Below, piece after piece: positions 44,147 through 58,100 of a stretch of 64,000 nt of DNA. The DNA comes from Novosphingobium fuchskuhlense (GTDB taxonomy: Bacteria; Pseudomonadota; Alphaproteobacteria; Sphingomonadales; Sphingomonadaceae). Positions within the stretch are counted from its first letter, which is position 1; each line of letters begins with the position of its first letter. The position numbers and the translations under genes are program-made. Below the pieces are notes generated by a model. That model did not search any database and was not told the origin of the DNA. It saw only the letters and a program-made list of their open reading frames with translations. The DNA is taken from the NCBI RefSeq assembly GCF_001519075.1, contig NZ_KQ954246.1:372001-436000 (forward strand), in the 5' to 3' direction.

Positions 44147-45979
44147 ATGTCGGCGTGCAATCTGGATCGCAAGACCGGTCGTGCAGGATTGAACCCGGCG
44201 CGGGTCAAGCGCGGGCTCGGGCTCTCGGCCGCGCTGGTCGCGCTGCTGGTCGGTGGCAGCGCTCTTGCGCAGGCTGCACCCGGCGATGCCGCTCAGGCTG
44301 CTGCTGCTCCGGCAGCCCAGGCCGCTGCGCCGTCGCCCGATGCCATGACCAACCTCATCCGCCTGCTCGTGGCCAAGGGCACGCTGACGCAGGCTGACGG
44401 GGATGCGCTGCTGGCCCAGGCCCAGGCGGAGGCGGACAAGGCCCGGCTCGCCGCCGCGCCGCCGCCGCCTCCGCCGCCGGTGGCAGAAGGGGCTGTCCGC
44501 GTCAGCCGCGTGCCCGAGGCGGTCCGCGCGCAGATCCGCGACGAGATTCGCGGCGAGATCATGGCCCAGGCCGCGAGCGAGGGCTGGGTGACGAAGGACC
44601 AGGCCGCGCCCGAGTGGACCAAGCGCCTGCGCCTCTTTGGCGACGTGCGCGTGCGTTCGCAAAGCGCGCTCTATTCGCGCAGCAACTCGAACCAGATCTT
44701 CGACTTCACCCGCATGACCGCGACCGGTGAGCCGATCGACCTCGCGCGGCTTGCCTCGTACCAGTTCCTCAACACGCGCAAGGATCGCACTGACGCGCGG
44801 TATCGTGCGCGGCTCGGCCTCGAGGCCAATGTGGTGAAGGGCGTGACGGCGACGCTGGTGCTTGGCACCGGCGAAGACAACAGCCCGATCTCGGAAAATG
44901 CCAGCCTCGGCGGCGGCTTTGCCAAGCGGTCGATCTTCGTCGATACGGCCGAAATCAAGGTGAAGCCGACCGACTGGGCGACGCTGCATTTCGGCCGCTT
45001 CGAGAATCCCTTCAACACCACGCCGCTGCTCTACGACGAGGACCTGCGCTTCGATGGCCTTTCGGCCTCGCTCAAGTGGGCCGGCCTGTTCGGCAAGGAT
45101 TCGGGCGTGACGCTGACGGGCGGCGCATTTCCGCTCGATTACGGCGACGGCAATTTCCCGAGCGTGGCGGTCAACAAGCAGTCGTTCCCGAACAAGTGGC
45201 TCTATGCCGGCGAAATCAAGCTGACGGCACCGATTACCGACACCCTCGCGGTCGATGCGAGCGCGGGCTATCACAGCTTCCGCAACGTTCAGGGCCAGCT
45301 GTCCGAACCCTGCAACCTCGACCTTGGCAATTTCTGCTCGACCGACGGCTTCCAGCCGCAGTTCCTGCGCAAGGGCAACACGCTGTTCACGATCCGCAAT
45401 CTCGTGACCAACAGCGCGGGCGTCTATCCGCAGCTTTTCGGCCTCAAGTTCGACTATCGCATCCTCGATCTCAACCTTGCCCTGCGCGTGCCGGTTTCGG
45501 AAAACGTGACGGCACGGCTGGCGGGCGAATATGTCAAGAACCTCGGCTTCAAGCGCGCTGACATATGCTCGGGCCTTTATGACACGGCCCAGGCTTTCCT
45601 CGTGCAGCCTTACAACAACTACGGGGCGGACGGGAACGCCGCGCGCAACATCTGCACCAAGACCAACCCGACGAGCTTCATAGGGGGCGATACCGGCTGG
45701 CTGGTGAATGCCTCGATCGGCTACCCCAAGGTGGTCAAGAAGGGGGCCTGGAACGCCTTTGCCGAATACCGCTACCTCGAAAGCGATGCGGTGCTCGACG
45801 CCTATACCGACAGCGATTTCCACCTCGGCGGTACCAACGCCAAGGGGTACGTCGTCGGAGCGGAATATGGCCTCGCGGATCGTCTCTCGCTGCGCGCGCG
45901 CTGGTTCAGCGCGAACGAGATTTCGGGCGAGCCGCTGGCGATCGACGTGTTGCAGATCGATTTCATGGCCCGGTTCTGA
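44147..45979 (+). CDS. Putative outer-membrane porin with N-terminal helical region
   Basis: 610 residues from ATG 44147, with GGAG seven bases upstream. The signal peptide ends at SALAQ. Residues about 65-110 form an Ala-rich helical/coiled-coil region (MTNLIRLLVAKGTLTQADGD) that may help trimerise the protein. The remainder is a beta-barrel with regular alternation (RLRLFGDVRVRSQSALYS; HFGRFENPFNTTPLLYDEDL) ending in Phe, as in the putative porin family (Porin_5 type). Its place between tonB and tpsA suggests it works with this export locus, either as the TonB-energised partner or as a channel for a nutrient released by exported enzymes; both are inference. Confidence 0.82.
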   Translation: MSACNLDRKTGRAGLNPARVKRGLGLSAALVALLVGGSALAQAAPGDAAQAAAAPAAQAAAPSPDAMTNLIRLLVAKGTLTQADGDALLAQAQAEADKARLAAAPPPPPPPVAEGAVRVSRVPEAVRAQIRDEIRGEIMAQAASEGWVTKDQAAPEWTKRLRLFGDVRVRSQSALYSRSNSNQIFDFTRMTATGEPIDLARLASYQFLNTRKDRTDARYRARLGLEANVVKGVTATLVLGTGEDNSPISENASLGGGFAKRSIFVDTAEIKVKPTDWATLHFGRFENPFNTTPLLYDEDLRFDGLSASLKWAGLFGKDSGVTLTGGAFPLDYGDGNFPSVAVNKQSFPNKWLYAGEIKLTAPITDTLAVDASAGYHSFRNVQGQLSEPCNLDLGNFCSTDGFQPQFLRKGNTLFTIRNLVTNSAGVYPQLFGLKFDYRILDLNLALRVPVSENVTARLAGEYVKNLGFKRADICSGLYDTAQAFLVQPYNNYGADGNAARNICTKTNPTSFIGGDTGWLVNASIGYPKVVKKGAWNAFAEYRYLESDAVLDAYTDSDFHLGGTNAKGYVVGAEYGLADRLSLRARWFSANEISGEPLAIDVLQIDFMARF

Positions 45980-46009
45980 GTTTGCCGGAGGACGCTTCAG
46001 GACACCTGC

Positions 46010-46046
46010 GCCCGCGTGCCGGTCTTTTCCGGCATCCCGCGCGGGC
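46010..46046 (+). other. Intercistronic hairpin between porin and TpsA genes
   Basis: GCCCGCG and CGCGGGC form an outer stem and GCCGG/CCGGC an inner stem around TCTTTT. There is no T-run, so it is more likely a message-stabilising or processing structure than a full terminator. It may set the relative amounts of porin and the giant TpsA. Confidence 0.5.
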
Positions 46047-46101
46047 TGACCCTGCACCGTCATCCTTCGGTTCTAGACTGCCCGTTTGATGGAAGTTTTC
46101 C

Positions 46102-49100
46102 ATGAGGTTCCCTATGCCCCGCCAGCCCGCTGACGCTCCTCGCCTTCGCCAGATGCTCCTGTCGGGTACAAGCGCCATGGTGCTGGGCCTTGTCGTCGCG
46201 GCGCCGGTGGCGCAGGCGCAGACAGCGCGCATGGCCGGCGTCCTCGGGGCCATGACGGTGCCGACCACGGGCGCGCAGACGGCGGCCGTTCCGCAGCGTT
46301 CGGTGCGCATGCAGCAGGCCCTGGCGCAGCAGCAGGCCAACCGTGATGCGGTGAAGGCCATGCGCACGATGGTGACCGATGTGCGCAATGCGCTGCTCGC
46401 TTCGGTGCGCAACAAGCCAACGGACGGGCTCTCGCTCGGCGGGCTCAATCCGGCCGTCACGGCGCCTGTAAAGGCGGCAGACGATGCCAGCGGCCGCGCG
46501 ACCTGGGAAGGCGCATTGATGCCGACCGAGGTGCAGTCGGGGAATGACTACACCGTCACGATCAAGCAGACCGACCAGCGCGCGCTGCTTTCATGGAACA
46601 GCTTCGATGTCGGCGCGAACACGACCCTGGTGTTCGACCAGAAGCTGAACGGCAAGGCCCAGACCGATTGGGTCGCGCTGAACCGCGTGGTGGATCCCAA
46701 GGCTTCGCCCACCACCATCCTCGGCAAGATCAAGGCCGACGGCAAGGTGCTGATCCTCAACCGTAACGGCGTGATCTTCGGCCAGGGCAGCCAGATCAAC
46801 GTCAACTCGCTGCTGGCCAGCAGCCTCGAGATCGGCAACTTCGGCAAGGAACTGCCCGTTGGCACTCCCGGTTCCGACCTGCTCTTCACCGGGTTGTCGC
46901 TGGCCGAACGCAACCGGTCGTTCCTCGATGACGGCCTGCTCGTCGCCTCGAAGGCGCCGACCAAGTTCGACGCGCTGCTCACTTCAAGCCTCGCGGGCAG
47001 CGGTACCTATGTCTACACCGATGCGGCTTCCAGCTTCTCTTCAGTGCCTGAAGGCAATGTGGTCATCGATCGCGGTGCCTCGATCACGGCGGGCGATGGC
47101 GGTTTCCTCATCTTCACCGCCCCCAATCTCAGCAATGACGGCACGCTTACGGCAACAAACGGCCAGATCAGCCTCCAGGCCGGCCGGGCGATCAGCTACA
47201 CGACCTCGACCGGCGCCTCCAACAGCGCTGATCCGGACATTCGCGGCCTCATCCTGCGCTCGCCGATCGAGACGGGAGGCGAGGTCGTCAACTCAGGTCT
47301 GATCGATGCGAAGCGCGGCTATGTGTCGCTCGGCGCGGATCTCACCGGGTCTGTCTCGAACCTCGGCCTCATCAGCGATACGACAAGCGTTTCGCGCAAT
47401 GGCGTTGTTTCGCTGACCGCCGGGCATATCCTCATCGGTGGCGGTGCGGACACCGCGCATGCGGGTGGGATCTCGATCCAGCCGGACGACAATGGCGAAA
47501 CTGTGCCACAAGGCACCGCGGACGAGCCACCGCTGTTCAAGACATCGCGGATCGACATCGGCGGCGCCTATGTCTCGCCGGTTGCGGGCACTTCCACCAG
47601 CGGGGTGTTCGGGACGGCCAATGTCGAGTTCGGCGAGAACGCGCTGATCTATGCGCCCTCGGCCGTTGTGTCGGTCGGCGGACGGGCCGATCAGCCGTTC
47701 GATCTTGCGGCCTATGCCGCCGTCAACAAGGTCCCGCTTGCCGGCGATGTGGTGGTGAAATCCGGCGCGCGCATCGACGTCAGCGGCGTCAAGGACGTGC
47801 AACTCGAGGCCAGCCGCAACATTGTCACGATCTCGCCGCTCAAGGGCAACGAGCTGCGCGATACACCGAATTACCGTGACGTGCTGACCAATGGTGGCTT
47901 CACGCTCAACGGGCAGACCGTTTCGGTAGATCCGCGGCGCAGCGGTGTGCGCGCCGATGGCGTCAAATGGGTCGGCTCGCCACTGATCGAGGCAGGCTCC
48001 GCGATCAGCCAGATCGGGGTCGATGCGGCTGAACTGATGACCAAGGGCGGCACTGTCACGCTGCTGGCCAAACCGGTCATCGACGTTGCCGAAGCCGCCC
48101 ATCCGGCGCGGGTGATCATCGAATCCGGCGCGAAGATCGATTTCTCGGGCGGCTGGGTCCACTATAATGCGGGCCGGATCGAAACCACCCGCCTGATCCG
48201 CGCGGATGGCACGATTGTCGACATCGCCGATGCCGATCCCAACGGCGACTATGTGGGGATCGCCGACGGATTCAGTTCCGTACAGAGCAAGTTCGGCACC
48301 TCGCGCACCTTCACGAGCCGTCTGCTTTCAGGTTCGCGCGATGATCCGGCCTATGACGAAGGGCGGGACGCTGGCGGGCTGACGATCACCGCCAGCACGG
48401 CCACGGTCGAAGGCAGCTTTGCCGGCGATGCCTTCGCCGGACAGTTCCAGCTGTCGAAGGGGCAGATCGGCAGCAAGGTCTCAGCTATCGCGCGCGACCC
48501 GCGCAATCTTCAGGCCAGCCCCTACGAACTGCCCAGTGCAGGCTTCCTGCGGGTCGGGAGCTTCAGTGGCAAGTCGGCCGTCGATCTTGGCGGGGACATC
48601 CTGGTGCGGGGTGTCAGCGCGCCGACCGACGCGGCGCCGGGGACAATCATCCTCTCCGATGCCCAGATCAACGATGCCCATCTGGCAGCGGTCACGCTCC
48701 AGACCTCCGGCGGCGTGCGCTTTGCCGCTGACAGCGCCGTCACGCTGGTTGACGGCGGCAAGCTCACGGTGAATGCCGGGCGGACAATCCTGCTGGACGG
48801 CAACATCACGGCCAAATCCGGCACCATTACCGCCGGCACCAGCGAACTGCTGGGAACCGTGCTCACCTCGCCGATCGCCGCCGCCGGTTCGGCCTTCACC
48901 ACCGACGATGACGTTCAGGCCTCCTATGCCCAGGATGCGGTGCTGGCGCGTCCCTTTGACGTGCGCGTCGGCGGCACGCTCGATGTTTCGGGCGTGTGGA
49001 GCAACGACTACCTCGCGGCGCAGTCCAATCTGCTTCCCACTGGCACCGCCTACACGTCCGGCGGTTCGATCTCGCTGCTCGTTGCGCCCAAGGTCTTTGT

Positions 49101-52100
49101 CTACTCTGGCGGCACGAGCGCGACCGCAAAGTATGCCGCGGATCTTAGCGGCAGCATCGTGATCGGCAGCGACGCGCTGCTCAATGTCTCCTCCGGCGGC
49201 CATGTCGCGCAGAACGGCCTGCTCGATCTGGTGGCCAAGGGAGGCAATGTCAGCCTGATCAACCAGACAATCTACGCCTCCGTCACGCGGACCGATTCAG
49301 GCTACAACGAAAGCAGCCTGACCGATCAGGCGGTTGGCGCCGCGACGCAGTCCGTGACCTACACGCCGATCCCGTCGAACGGCATCCTGCCGGCGATCCG
49401 CTCATCCGCAGTTCCGGTCGAGCAGCGCTCCTCGGTCCAGTTCAGCGCGAGCAATTTCAAGGGATTCAGCTTCGGCGGTGGTGGTAGCTTCACGCTGGTT
49501 GCGCCCAGCGTCTCGTTCGGCTCCGACACTGCGGCGGGCAGTGCCCACGTCGATCTCGATTTCCTGCAGAAGACCGGCTTCGGCACGCTCGATGTCTCGT
49601 CCTACCGCTCGCGCCTGTTCAAGAACCTGTTCGACAACGGCGTGGAGGGGAACTCGGCATTCCTCGATACGACACTTTTCCGCATCGGCGCGGGTGAGAC
49701 GCTGAACCTGAACCAGGCGCTGATGCCGGTTTATCTCGACGCCTCCGGCACGAGCGCGCTTCAGGCGCTCGCCACCGGCTCCGATGTCGCCGCGCTGCTC
49801 CAGGCTGCGGTGCCGACCGAAGCCTTCGACCAGCGCGCCGCGACACTCAAGCTCGGCGGCATGATCGAACTCGATGTCGAAAAGGATGGCAGCATCATCG
49901 GCGGCGCGGGCGCGACGATCATCACGCCCAAGCTGCTCAACCAAGGGCGCATCCGCCTTGTCGGCGGGTCGATCACCCAGCGCAGCGTGCTTCCGGAATC
50001 GCTGGTCGGCGGCGCGATCGGCGTGCGGGGCGAGGAACTTGGCGGGCTGGGGCTGGGTGAAGTGCTCGGGGCGTTCACGCTGGTCGACGGCCACAAGCAG
50101 TATTCCGAGAACGCCAACGCGCTGGTGCAGATTGATGGCGAAACGGTCACCAACGGTCAGCTGTTTTCCCGTCCCAACAAGGACCGGGCGGTCTATTTCC
50201 TCGGCAAGCTCGGCGCGGACGAGGGCATCCGCCTCGAGGCTGGCAGCACGACCGATCTGTCGGGCGGTGTGGTCTTCAACCCCCGTGCCCCTATCCTTGC
50301 AGATGGGCGCATGCAGCGCACCGGCCTGCTTTATGGTGGCGGTTCGATCGGCACCTCGGCGGCGTTCACGAACGCGTCGGCGGGTCTATACACCCCGGGT
50401 GACTACAGCGGCGGGCGCGAGAAGGTCTATCGCGGCGGCGAAAGTTCGCTGGTGGTGGCCCCGGTCGCGGGCCTTGCCTTCAATGCGGCGACCGGGTCGG
50501 TGCTCGATGTGAGCGGCAGCAAGGCCGCGTTCGACATCGCGATCAGCGGTTCCGACTATGCTCTGACGCCGCAGTGGTCGAATGCGGGCGCAGTTCGCGT
50601 GCTGGCCGGCGGATCGCTGGCAGCCGGCACGGTGCGCGCCTTCGGCGGCACCGATCAGGCAGAGGGCGGCGTGCTCGAGTGGGTGAACCCCATCCTGCGG
50701 CAATCGGTTGGCGGCGGTGCCGCCGCCGCCGGTGTGGTAAGCGCGGATTGGGTTGAGGCTTCGGGCTTTGCGACGATGATCGCGCGGGGCAAGCTCGGGC
50801 TCGACGGGACAGTCGATCTCCGCCTCGGGAAGGCGTTCATCCTCTCCAGCATCGATCCGACCACGAGCACGGTGAACGAGCCGGAACTGCGGACTTCGGT
50901 CTCATTGCTCAGCAATGGCGATGCTGCGATTTCCGCGCCCTATATCCGGCTTTCAAGCCGGTCACAGCAGACCCTGTCCAGCCCGACGACCGCGGCTGAT
51001 AAGGGCAGTGTCACTTTCTCGGCCAAGTCGCTCGACCTCGTCGGCGGCATCACCTTCATTGTGCCCACGGGCAAGTCGGAGAGCGCTGCCGCGGGCGCGG
51101 TCAATCTCAAGGCCGATCATGATATCCGCCTGATCGGCGTTGCTGCACCGTTCCCCGAAACTGCGCCTTCAGGCATTACCGGCGCGGTGGTCTCGACCGG
51201 CGACCTGCGCTTCACCGCGGACCAGGTCTATACAACGACCGGAACCGGCAATCTCCAGCAGTTGATCGAGGACCGTCGCAACGGAACATCGCTCAGCACG
51301 GCGCGGCCTTTCCTGCTCGGGTCGCTTGCAGCCGACGGCACGGTCGGCTTCTCCTCCAACGGCGGCGCGGCTCCCAAGGCGCCCTATTCCGCTGGCAGCT
51401 GGCTGCGCGTGGCGGGCGCCCACATCGAACAGGATGGCGTGCTGCGCGTTCCGCTCGGCCTGCTCGAGATCGGCAATGCGAGCCCGCTGAGTTCTAACAG
51501 TGGCCTGCTTCCCGCGACACAGTCGGTGCACTTCGGCGCAGGCAGCGTCACCTCGGTCAGCGGCGAGGGGCTGAATGTTCCCTATGGCCAGACGACCGAC
51601 CTTACCGAATACTACTTCAAGCCGAACGTGAACGGACCGCTCACGGCGGCGCCGGTTGGCGAAATGCGGCTTGAGGGCCAGGACATCGCGATCCAGGGCG
51701 GCGCCAAGATCGATGGCCGCGGCGGCGGGGATATCTTCGCTTACGAGTTCGTCTCGGGCACCGGTGGTTCGCGTGACGTGTTGAGCCGCGAGAACACCGA
51801 CACCTTCAGCAGCAACAACGGCCTGCAATTCGAGGACGGCCGCCAGGTCTATGCAATCGTGCCGGTCTCCCAGGCAGGCGAGGTCGCAGCCTTCGATCCG
51901 CTCTATTCAGCCAGTTATGGGGCAGGCGGCGGCGATCTCTACGGGACCGCTGCGGGCCGCACCGTCTGGCTCGACGGCGGCAACGGGATTGCTGCTGGCG
52001 AATATCTGCTTCTGCCCGCGCATTATGCGCTGCTGCCCGGCGCACTGCGTCTTGTCGAGAATACCGACAGCGCGGCACCGTTTGTCACCGGCTCGACCAA

Positions 52101-55100
52101 GCTGCTCGACGGCAGTGTCGTCGTTGGCGGCAGCTATGCCACCACCGGAACGGACTATCGCGAGTCGGTGCGGCGGTCGTTTACGGTGCAGTCTGCCGCC
52201 ACGTTCGGGCGTTACTCGCGCATCCAGACCACGTCGGGCACGACCAACTTCTCGAACCAGGCCAAGAACGACGGCAAGGTGGCGCCGCGCACTCCGCTCG
52301 ATGCCGCGCGTTTTGTCATCAGCCCATCGCGCTCGTTCACAGTCGACGGGACGTTTGTCACCGACGTTGCCACCGGCGGTCGCGGCGCGCAGTTCGATAT
52401 CGCCGCTTCGGTTGTACAGATCCGCGATTCCCTGCCCGCCGTTTCCGATCCGGGCACGCTCGTGCTCACGACCAGCACGCTGAGCGCGCTGAATGCCAAC
52501 AGCCTGCTGATCGGCGGCGTGCGCAGCGACAATGTCGACGGTACGACGCGCATCGACGTGCAGGCCCGTGATGTCAGTGTCGGCCGCAATGTCGCGCTGA
52601 CCCTGCCGGAGCTGATCCTTGTTGCAGGTGGTTCGGATTCCCGCGTTTCCGTCGCGGCGGGTGCCTCGATCAAGACAGCGGGCACACTCGCCGACCAGCT
52701 GCTGGGCGACTACATCGTCGGATATCAGGACAAGGGACCGGCGACGACACGGTCCGACAACAGCGGTATCGGCTCGTTGCTGCGCATCTCCACCGGGCCA
52801 GAGCGGCTGGTGCGCCGGATCACCGATCCTGCGCTTGGCAATGCCGATCTTGCAGGCGCGACGCTGACCATCGCGGGCGGTGCCACCGTTTCCGCCAACA
52901 CGATCGCTCTCGATACCAGCGGGCGCGTCCGCTTCGACGAACAGGCTTCGATCGAAGCGAAGTCGGTCAGCCTCGGCAGCACGCGGATCGATTTCTCGGA
53001 CGGCGGCATCGGCAGTGTCGTCGCGAACAAGCTGGCCGCAGCCGACAACCTGACCCTGCGTTCGCGCCGCGCGATCACTCTCGGTGGTGCGCTGCCTGAC
53101 CGCTTCAACAATCTTGTTATCGATGCGCCGGGGCTGCTCTCGGGCGGTGGGGACAGTCTGATCAACGCCAAGTCGGTCAAACTGCGCAACTCGGTTGCAG
53201 CGCTGGCCGATTGTTCCAAGAACGGCGCGGCGGCCTGCGGCAGCACCAACAAGCTGACGATCCGCGCCGACGAGATTGCGCTCGGTTCGGGCGATTTCCG
53301 CGTGGTCGGCTATGAAGGCGGCGTCCTGCTCGACGCTAGCAAGGGCGTTTTCGTCGAAGGCAAGGGTGCGTTCGTTCTCGACGATGCTTCGGCGACGAGC
53401 GGGGCGGCCCTCACGATCAAGGCTCCTCTGGTCGCCGACCGTGCACCCGGCGGCACAATCGACTACACCTCGGGCGGTGCCGATTATGCGTTCCTGACCC
53501 GCGGCCGGGTGACCATCGACGGAACGGGCCGCACCGGCGATGCGTCGGCGGCGGCAGGGCTTGCCGGTTCGCTGATCGCGTTCGGTTCGGCCGATGCGCA
53601 CGTTGCCAGCCTCACGCTCAACAATTCGCAAATCCGCGCCACGTCGGGCGTGGTCAATGCCTTTGCTCGCAATGCGATCACGGTCTCGGGCAATGCATCG
53701 ATCGCGGTTCCAGGCTTCACCACCAAGGTCGGATCGAACACCGATCCGCTCGTGGTGACGGCTGGTTCGGGCACGATCAGCCTGCAGTCGTCGCGGGGCG
53801 ACATCACGCTGGCGCAGGGCACCAGCCTCATCGTCGACAACGGGATCGGCGGCGCCGGCACGCTGCAGCTCGCCGCGACGAACGGGACGATCCGTCTTGG
53901 TTCGGCGCTCAATGGCGGCGTCAAGGCCGGCACATCCCGTGATGCCTCGCTGCACATCAATGGCGGCAACGTGCTCGGCGCGCAGGACAAGCCATTCGAT
54001 CTGACCGCGTTCCTTGCGGACAACGGCCGCCTGTTCGAGGGCGATTTCGATCTCCGGACCGGCACCGGCAACCTCGACCTCGCGGCGGGAACCGTGCTGC
54101 GGGCCGATAGCGTGCGGCTTGTGGCCGACAACGGCACCGTCACCATCGGTGGCACGATCGACACTTCGGGCGACAGCGTCGCGGGCCTCAAGCTCACCGA
54201 TCCGGCCTATCGCGCGTTGCGCGTCAATGGCGGTGACATTGCCGTCTATGGCAAGGACGGGGTCGCGCTGGCCGGGACTGCCCGTATTCTGGCGGGAACC
54301 AGCGGCTACAGCGCGCTCGACAGCCGTCAGGCCCATGGCGGCAATGTCATGCTCGGCGTCGCTGCGGATACGGCAAGCATCAGCATCGCCTCTGGTGCGC
54401 GCATCGACGTCTCGGCGCAGCGGCCCGGCGACCGGCTCGTGGCAATCACGGTCAAGGATGCCGATACGCTCGCGCTCACGACCGCCTACCGCCATGTCTA
54501 CGGCGACCTCGGCGGCACGGTAACCCTGCGCGCCCCGGTCATCGACAATGACACTACGGTCGATATCCGCAACAGCGGAACGATTGTCGGCGCGCGCGAG
54601 CAGACGATCGATGCGTTCAAGCACTTCGATCTCGATGCGATCGCGGCCTCGGGGGCGTTCTCGGGCGTGACGCGTGATGCCGATGGCATCCATCTCGATG
54701 CGGCGGCCACCGGCAAACCCAACCTGCTTGCGGATACGACCGCCACCGGAACGTTGCCCTCGTTCATCCGCAACTTCTCGCTAAAGCTCAAGAACGGCGG
54801 CTCGCTCGCCGGCTTCCGGGTCCGTCCGGAAGTCGAGCTTTCGTCGAAGGGGACCATCCTCGTCGACAGCAACATCAACCTCGCGGCGGGCACGCTGGTC
54901 GATTACGCCGGCGCACTGGCAGATGGCCTGCTGGTTGCCTCGCCGCTCGGCCCCGACGCCAATGGCAACCCGCGTTACGAAGTGGTCCAGGGCAAGGAAG
55001 GCCAGCTCTTCGCCAAGTACATCGACATGACCTTCCGCGTCGGCGGCAAGGCCACGGGCGAGGCGGGCATCTTCACCGTCCGCGCAGGCGGAGACCTCAA

Positions 55101-58100
55101 GGTTTCCAACAGCATCAGCGACGGCTTCTTCGCCTTCCACGACCGCACAAACGCGGATTACCTGAATTACCAGCTTGGCGGTGGCAATCGGCAGTATCAC
55201 CCCGCGATCCAGCTCAACTGCGCCGATTTCAGCACCTGCGACAACACGCTGCCGCTGTTCAGCAAGTACCAGAACCGCCGCCTCGACGATGCCGACATCG
55301 TCGTTGTCGATCTGACCAGCCCTGAACTCGGTGGTCAGGCGACTCCGATCTTCGTTCATTCACCCTATACGGCCTCGGCGAATTCGGTGGCGGCAGACGG
55401 AACAGGAAACGGTATCGGCGTCGCCGACCTCTTCCCGCTGGTCGACGGCAAGCCTGTCCGATCCTCGGACATTCGCCTTGCCGCAGGCGCCGAAGGCGCA
55501 TCGGCCGATCCGGTCGCTGTGGATCCCACCAAGCGCGGCTCGGTCATCGTTGCGGGCGAGAAGTCCTATCTGCTGAAGCCGAAAGCCGGCGACACCTCGC
55601 TTGGCGGCGGTGTCCAGTTCGGCTTCGACGACGGCTCCGGCACGATCGTCTACGATACCACCGGCAACTTCTTCAACGGGGCGTTCTCCAGCCTGGTCGA
55701 TCCGACCACTGCAGCCGATCTCTACACGCGCCTCAACTGGGGCGCGGACACCGATCTTGCGGACACGACGCGTACGGCTGCGCTGTCGTTCTTCGCCGGA
55801 CGGCGTTTCATCCGCGAGGACGGAGTGGTGACCGGTGTCTACGCCTCGCTGGCGGAAGTAAACGCGTTCCTCTCCGGCAGCTACGGTGCGGACTTCACAC
55901 GCCTGAACGCGGAGAACATCGATCTCAGCTCGATCGACGTCCCCCAGACGTTCGATCAGCCGCGCGTGTTCTACCGTCCGGTCGTGCGCACTGGTGATGG
56001 CAATATCGCGGTCGCTGCGGGCAAGGACATCTCGTTGGTTGCCTCAGGGGCGATCACCTATCGCGACGAGACCGGGGCCTCGCGCGATGAAGGCGGTGCA
56101 TTTGGCGACGATGCCGGCACCGCGCAGGTCGGCGGCGCTGCGATCTACACCGCCGGCACGCGCCTCTCCACGATCGGCCTCACCGGCACGATCACCCAGC
56201 CGGATCAGACAGAGATCCTGAACTACATTCCCTCGCCGCAGGGCCTGCTTGATTCCGCGCCGAATTACACCGGTGGCGGCGGCTCGGTCACCCTCTCCGC
56301 AGGCAACGACGTGCTGGCTCGCCGCGATGTGTGGAGCGAAGTCTACCTCAACGGTGGCATTGAGCTGACCACGACACTGCCGGGCCTTGCGGGTGAGACG
56401 ACCACGTTCAACAACCTGCGCCTCGGCAATCGGAGCCAGCGCTGGCGGACGGGCAATGTCGGCAACAACACGCAGATCACGCTGATTCCGCAGATGTTCT
56501 CGTCAGGGGTGGGCGCACTGGCTGGCGGTGATGTGACCATCCGTGCGGGCCGCGATGTCAGCGACCTGACAGTGGCACTGGTCAACTCCGTCGTGACCGA
56601 CCGGACAGCCGATGGAGCCCAGGTCCTCGTCTCGAGCGGTTCGGGCAATCTCGATTTCGTCGCCGGCCGCGATGTGTTCGGCGGGCAGGTCGACATTGCC
56701 CAGGGCGCGGCCTCGATCAATGTCGGGCGGCAGGTGACCGATGCGGGCAGCACGGCGAACACGGGGGCCTACGACACATCGCTCGCGAGCAATGACCAGC
56801 GCAGCCTGCTGCGTCTGCGTGTCGCCGATGCGGCGGTCACGCTGACGGCGCGCGGATCGGTCACGCTGGGCGGTATCGGCGCGCTCGGCGCGCAGCGGAC
56901 TGTAGCCTCGATCAGCGATCGTCTGGGCAGCGCCGGCTTCTTCAGCCCGATGGCCGGCGTTTCGGTCGCGACGGTGGGCGCCATCACGCTCGCGCCCAAC
57001 CGCAACGATCTGCGGACGTCGTTTACCGCGCAGGAGGCTTCGGCCGGCCTGCTGCCGCTCTTCGGGTACGTCCTCCCGCCCTCGCTGTCGCTGACCTCGC
57101 TCGGCTCGGATGTCGCTCTTACGGGCGTCAATCCCAACCTGCTCTATCCAAGCCGTTTCGGCCAGCTTTCGCTGGTCGCCGGCGGCAACCTCTCCAATTT
57201 CGCGCTTTCGATGAGCGACGCGAATCCGTCGGACCTGCCCGGCGCGTTCACCGCTGCCAAGTATCTCACGGTCAGCGGCGGCATTCCGCTGCGCGTCAGC
57301 GGCCTCGGCTTCACGTTCGGCGGCACGATCGGCGAACCGGACGATGCCGTGCAGCGCCTCATCCACGACCGCAACATTACCCACATCGACGATGATCGGC
57401 CGGCGCTGATCTATGCCGGCGGCTCGATGTCGAACGTCCAGCTCTCGCTGCCCAAGGCGGCGCGGATCAATGCGGGTCTCGATCTGGTCAACTTCTACTT
57501 CGAAGGCCAGAATCTGCGGCCCACCGATGTCACGAGCATCGTCGCCGGACGAGATATTCTTGCAACAACCACGCTCCCGGATCTGATTTCGCCGGTGTCA
57601 GGGCGTCCCTATGTCGGGCTGACCAATTTCGTGCTGGGCGGGCCCGGCGCGCTGAGCGTGCAGGCCGGCCGCAATCTGGGGCCATTCCTCAACTCGGTGA
57701 CGGTCAACAACGTTTCCTATGCGGGCGGCATCCGCACCATCGGCAACGAGGCCAACCCGTGGCTCGGCACCACCGGGGCCGATCTCTATGCGCTCTACGG
57801 TGTGGCCTTCGGTGCCGACTACACGGCCCTGCGCGATACCTACCTCGATCCGGCCAACCTCGCGAAGCTGGACGGCGATCTCTTTGCCCAGAACGCCGAT
57901 ACGGCGGGCAACCTCTCGCCAGACCGCAAGCGTCCGATCTATGGGCCGGTGCTCGCCCGCTGGATGCGCGACAATGCGGCGGATGCGTTTGCAGCCGTGT
58001 TCGGCAGCGCCGATGTCTCGACCGATGCGAAACTCTCGGCGCAAGCCTGGGCAAAGTACGACGCGCTCTACGCTGCCTTCAAGGGAACGGTCTCCGAAGA

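Noticed and set aside
51907..54693. Minus-strand open frame of 928 codons inside the giant TpsA gene
   Set aside because: Antisense of repetitive beta-helix sequence, no motifs or start signals.
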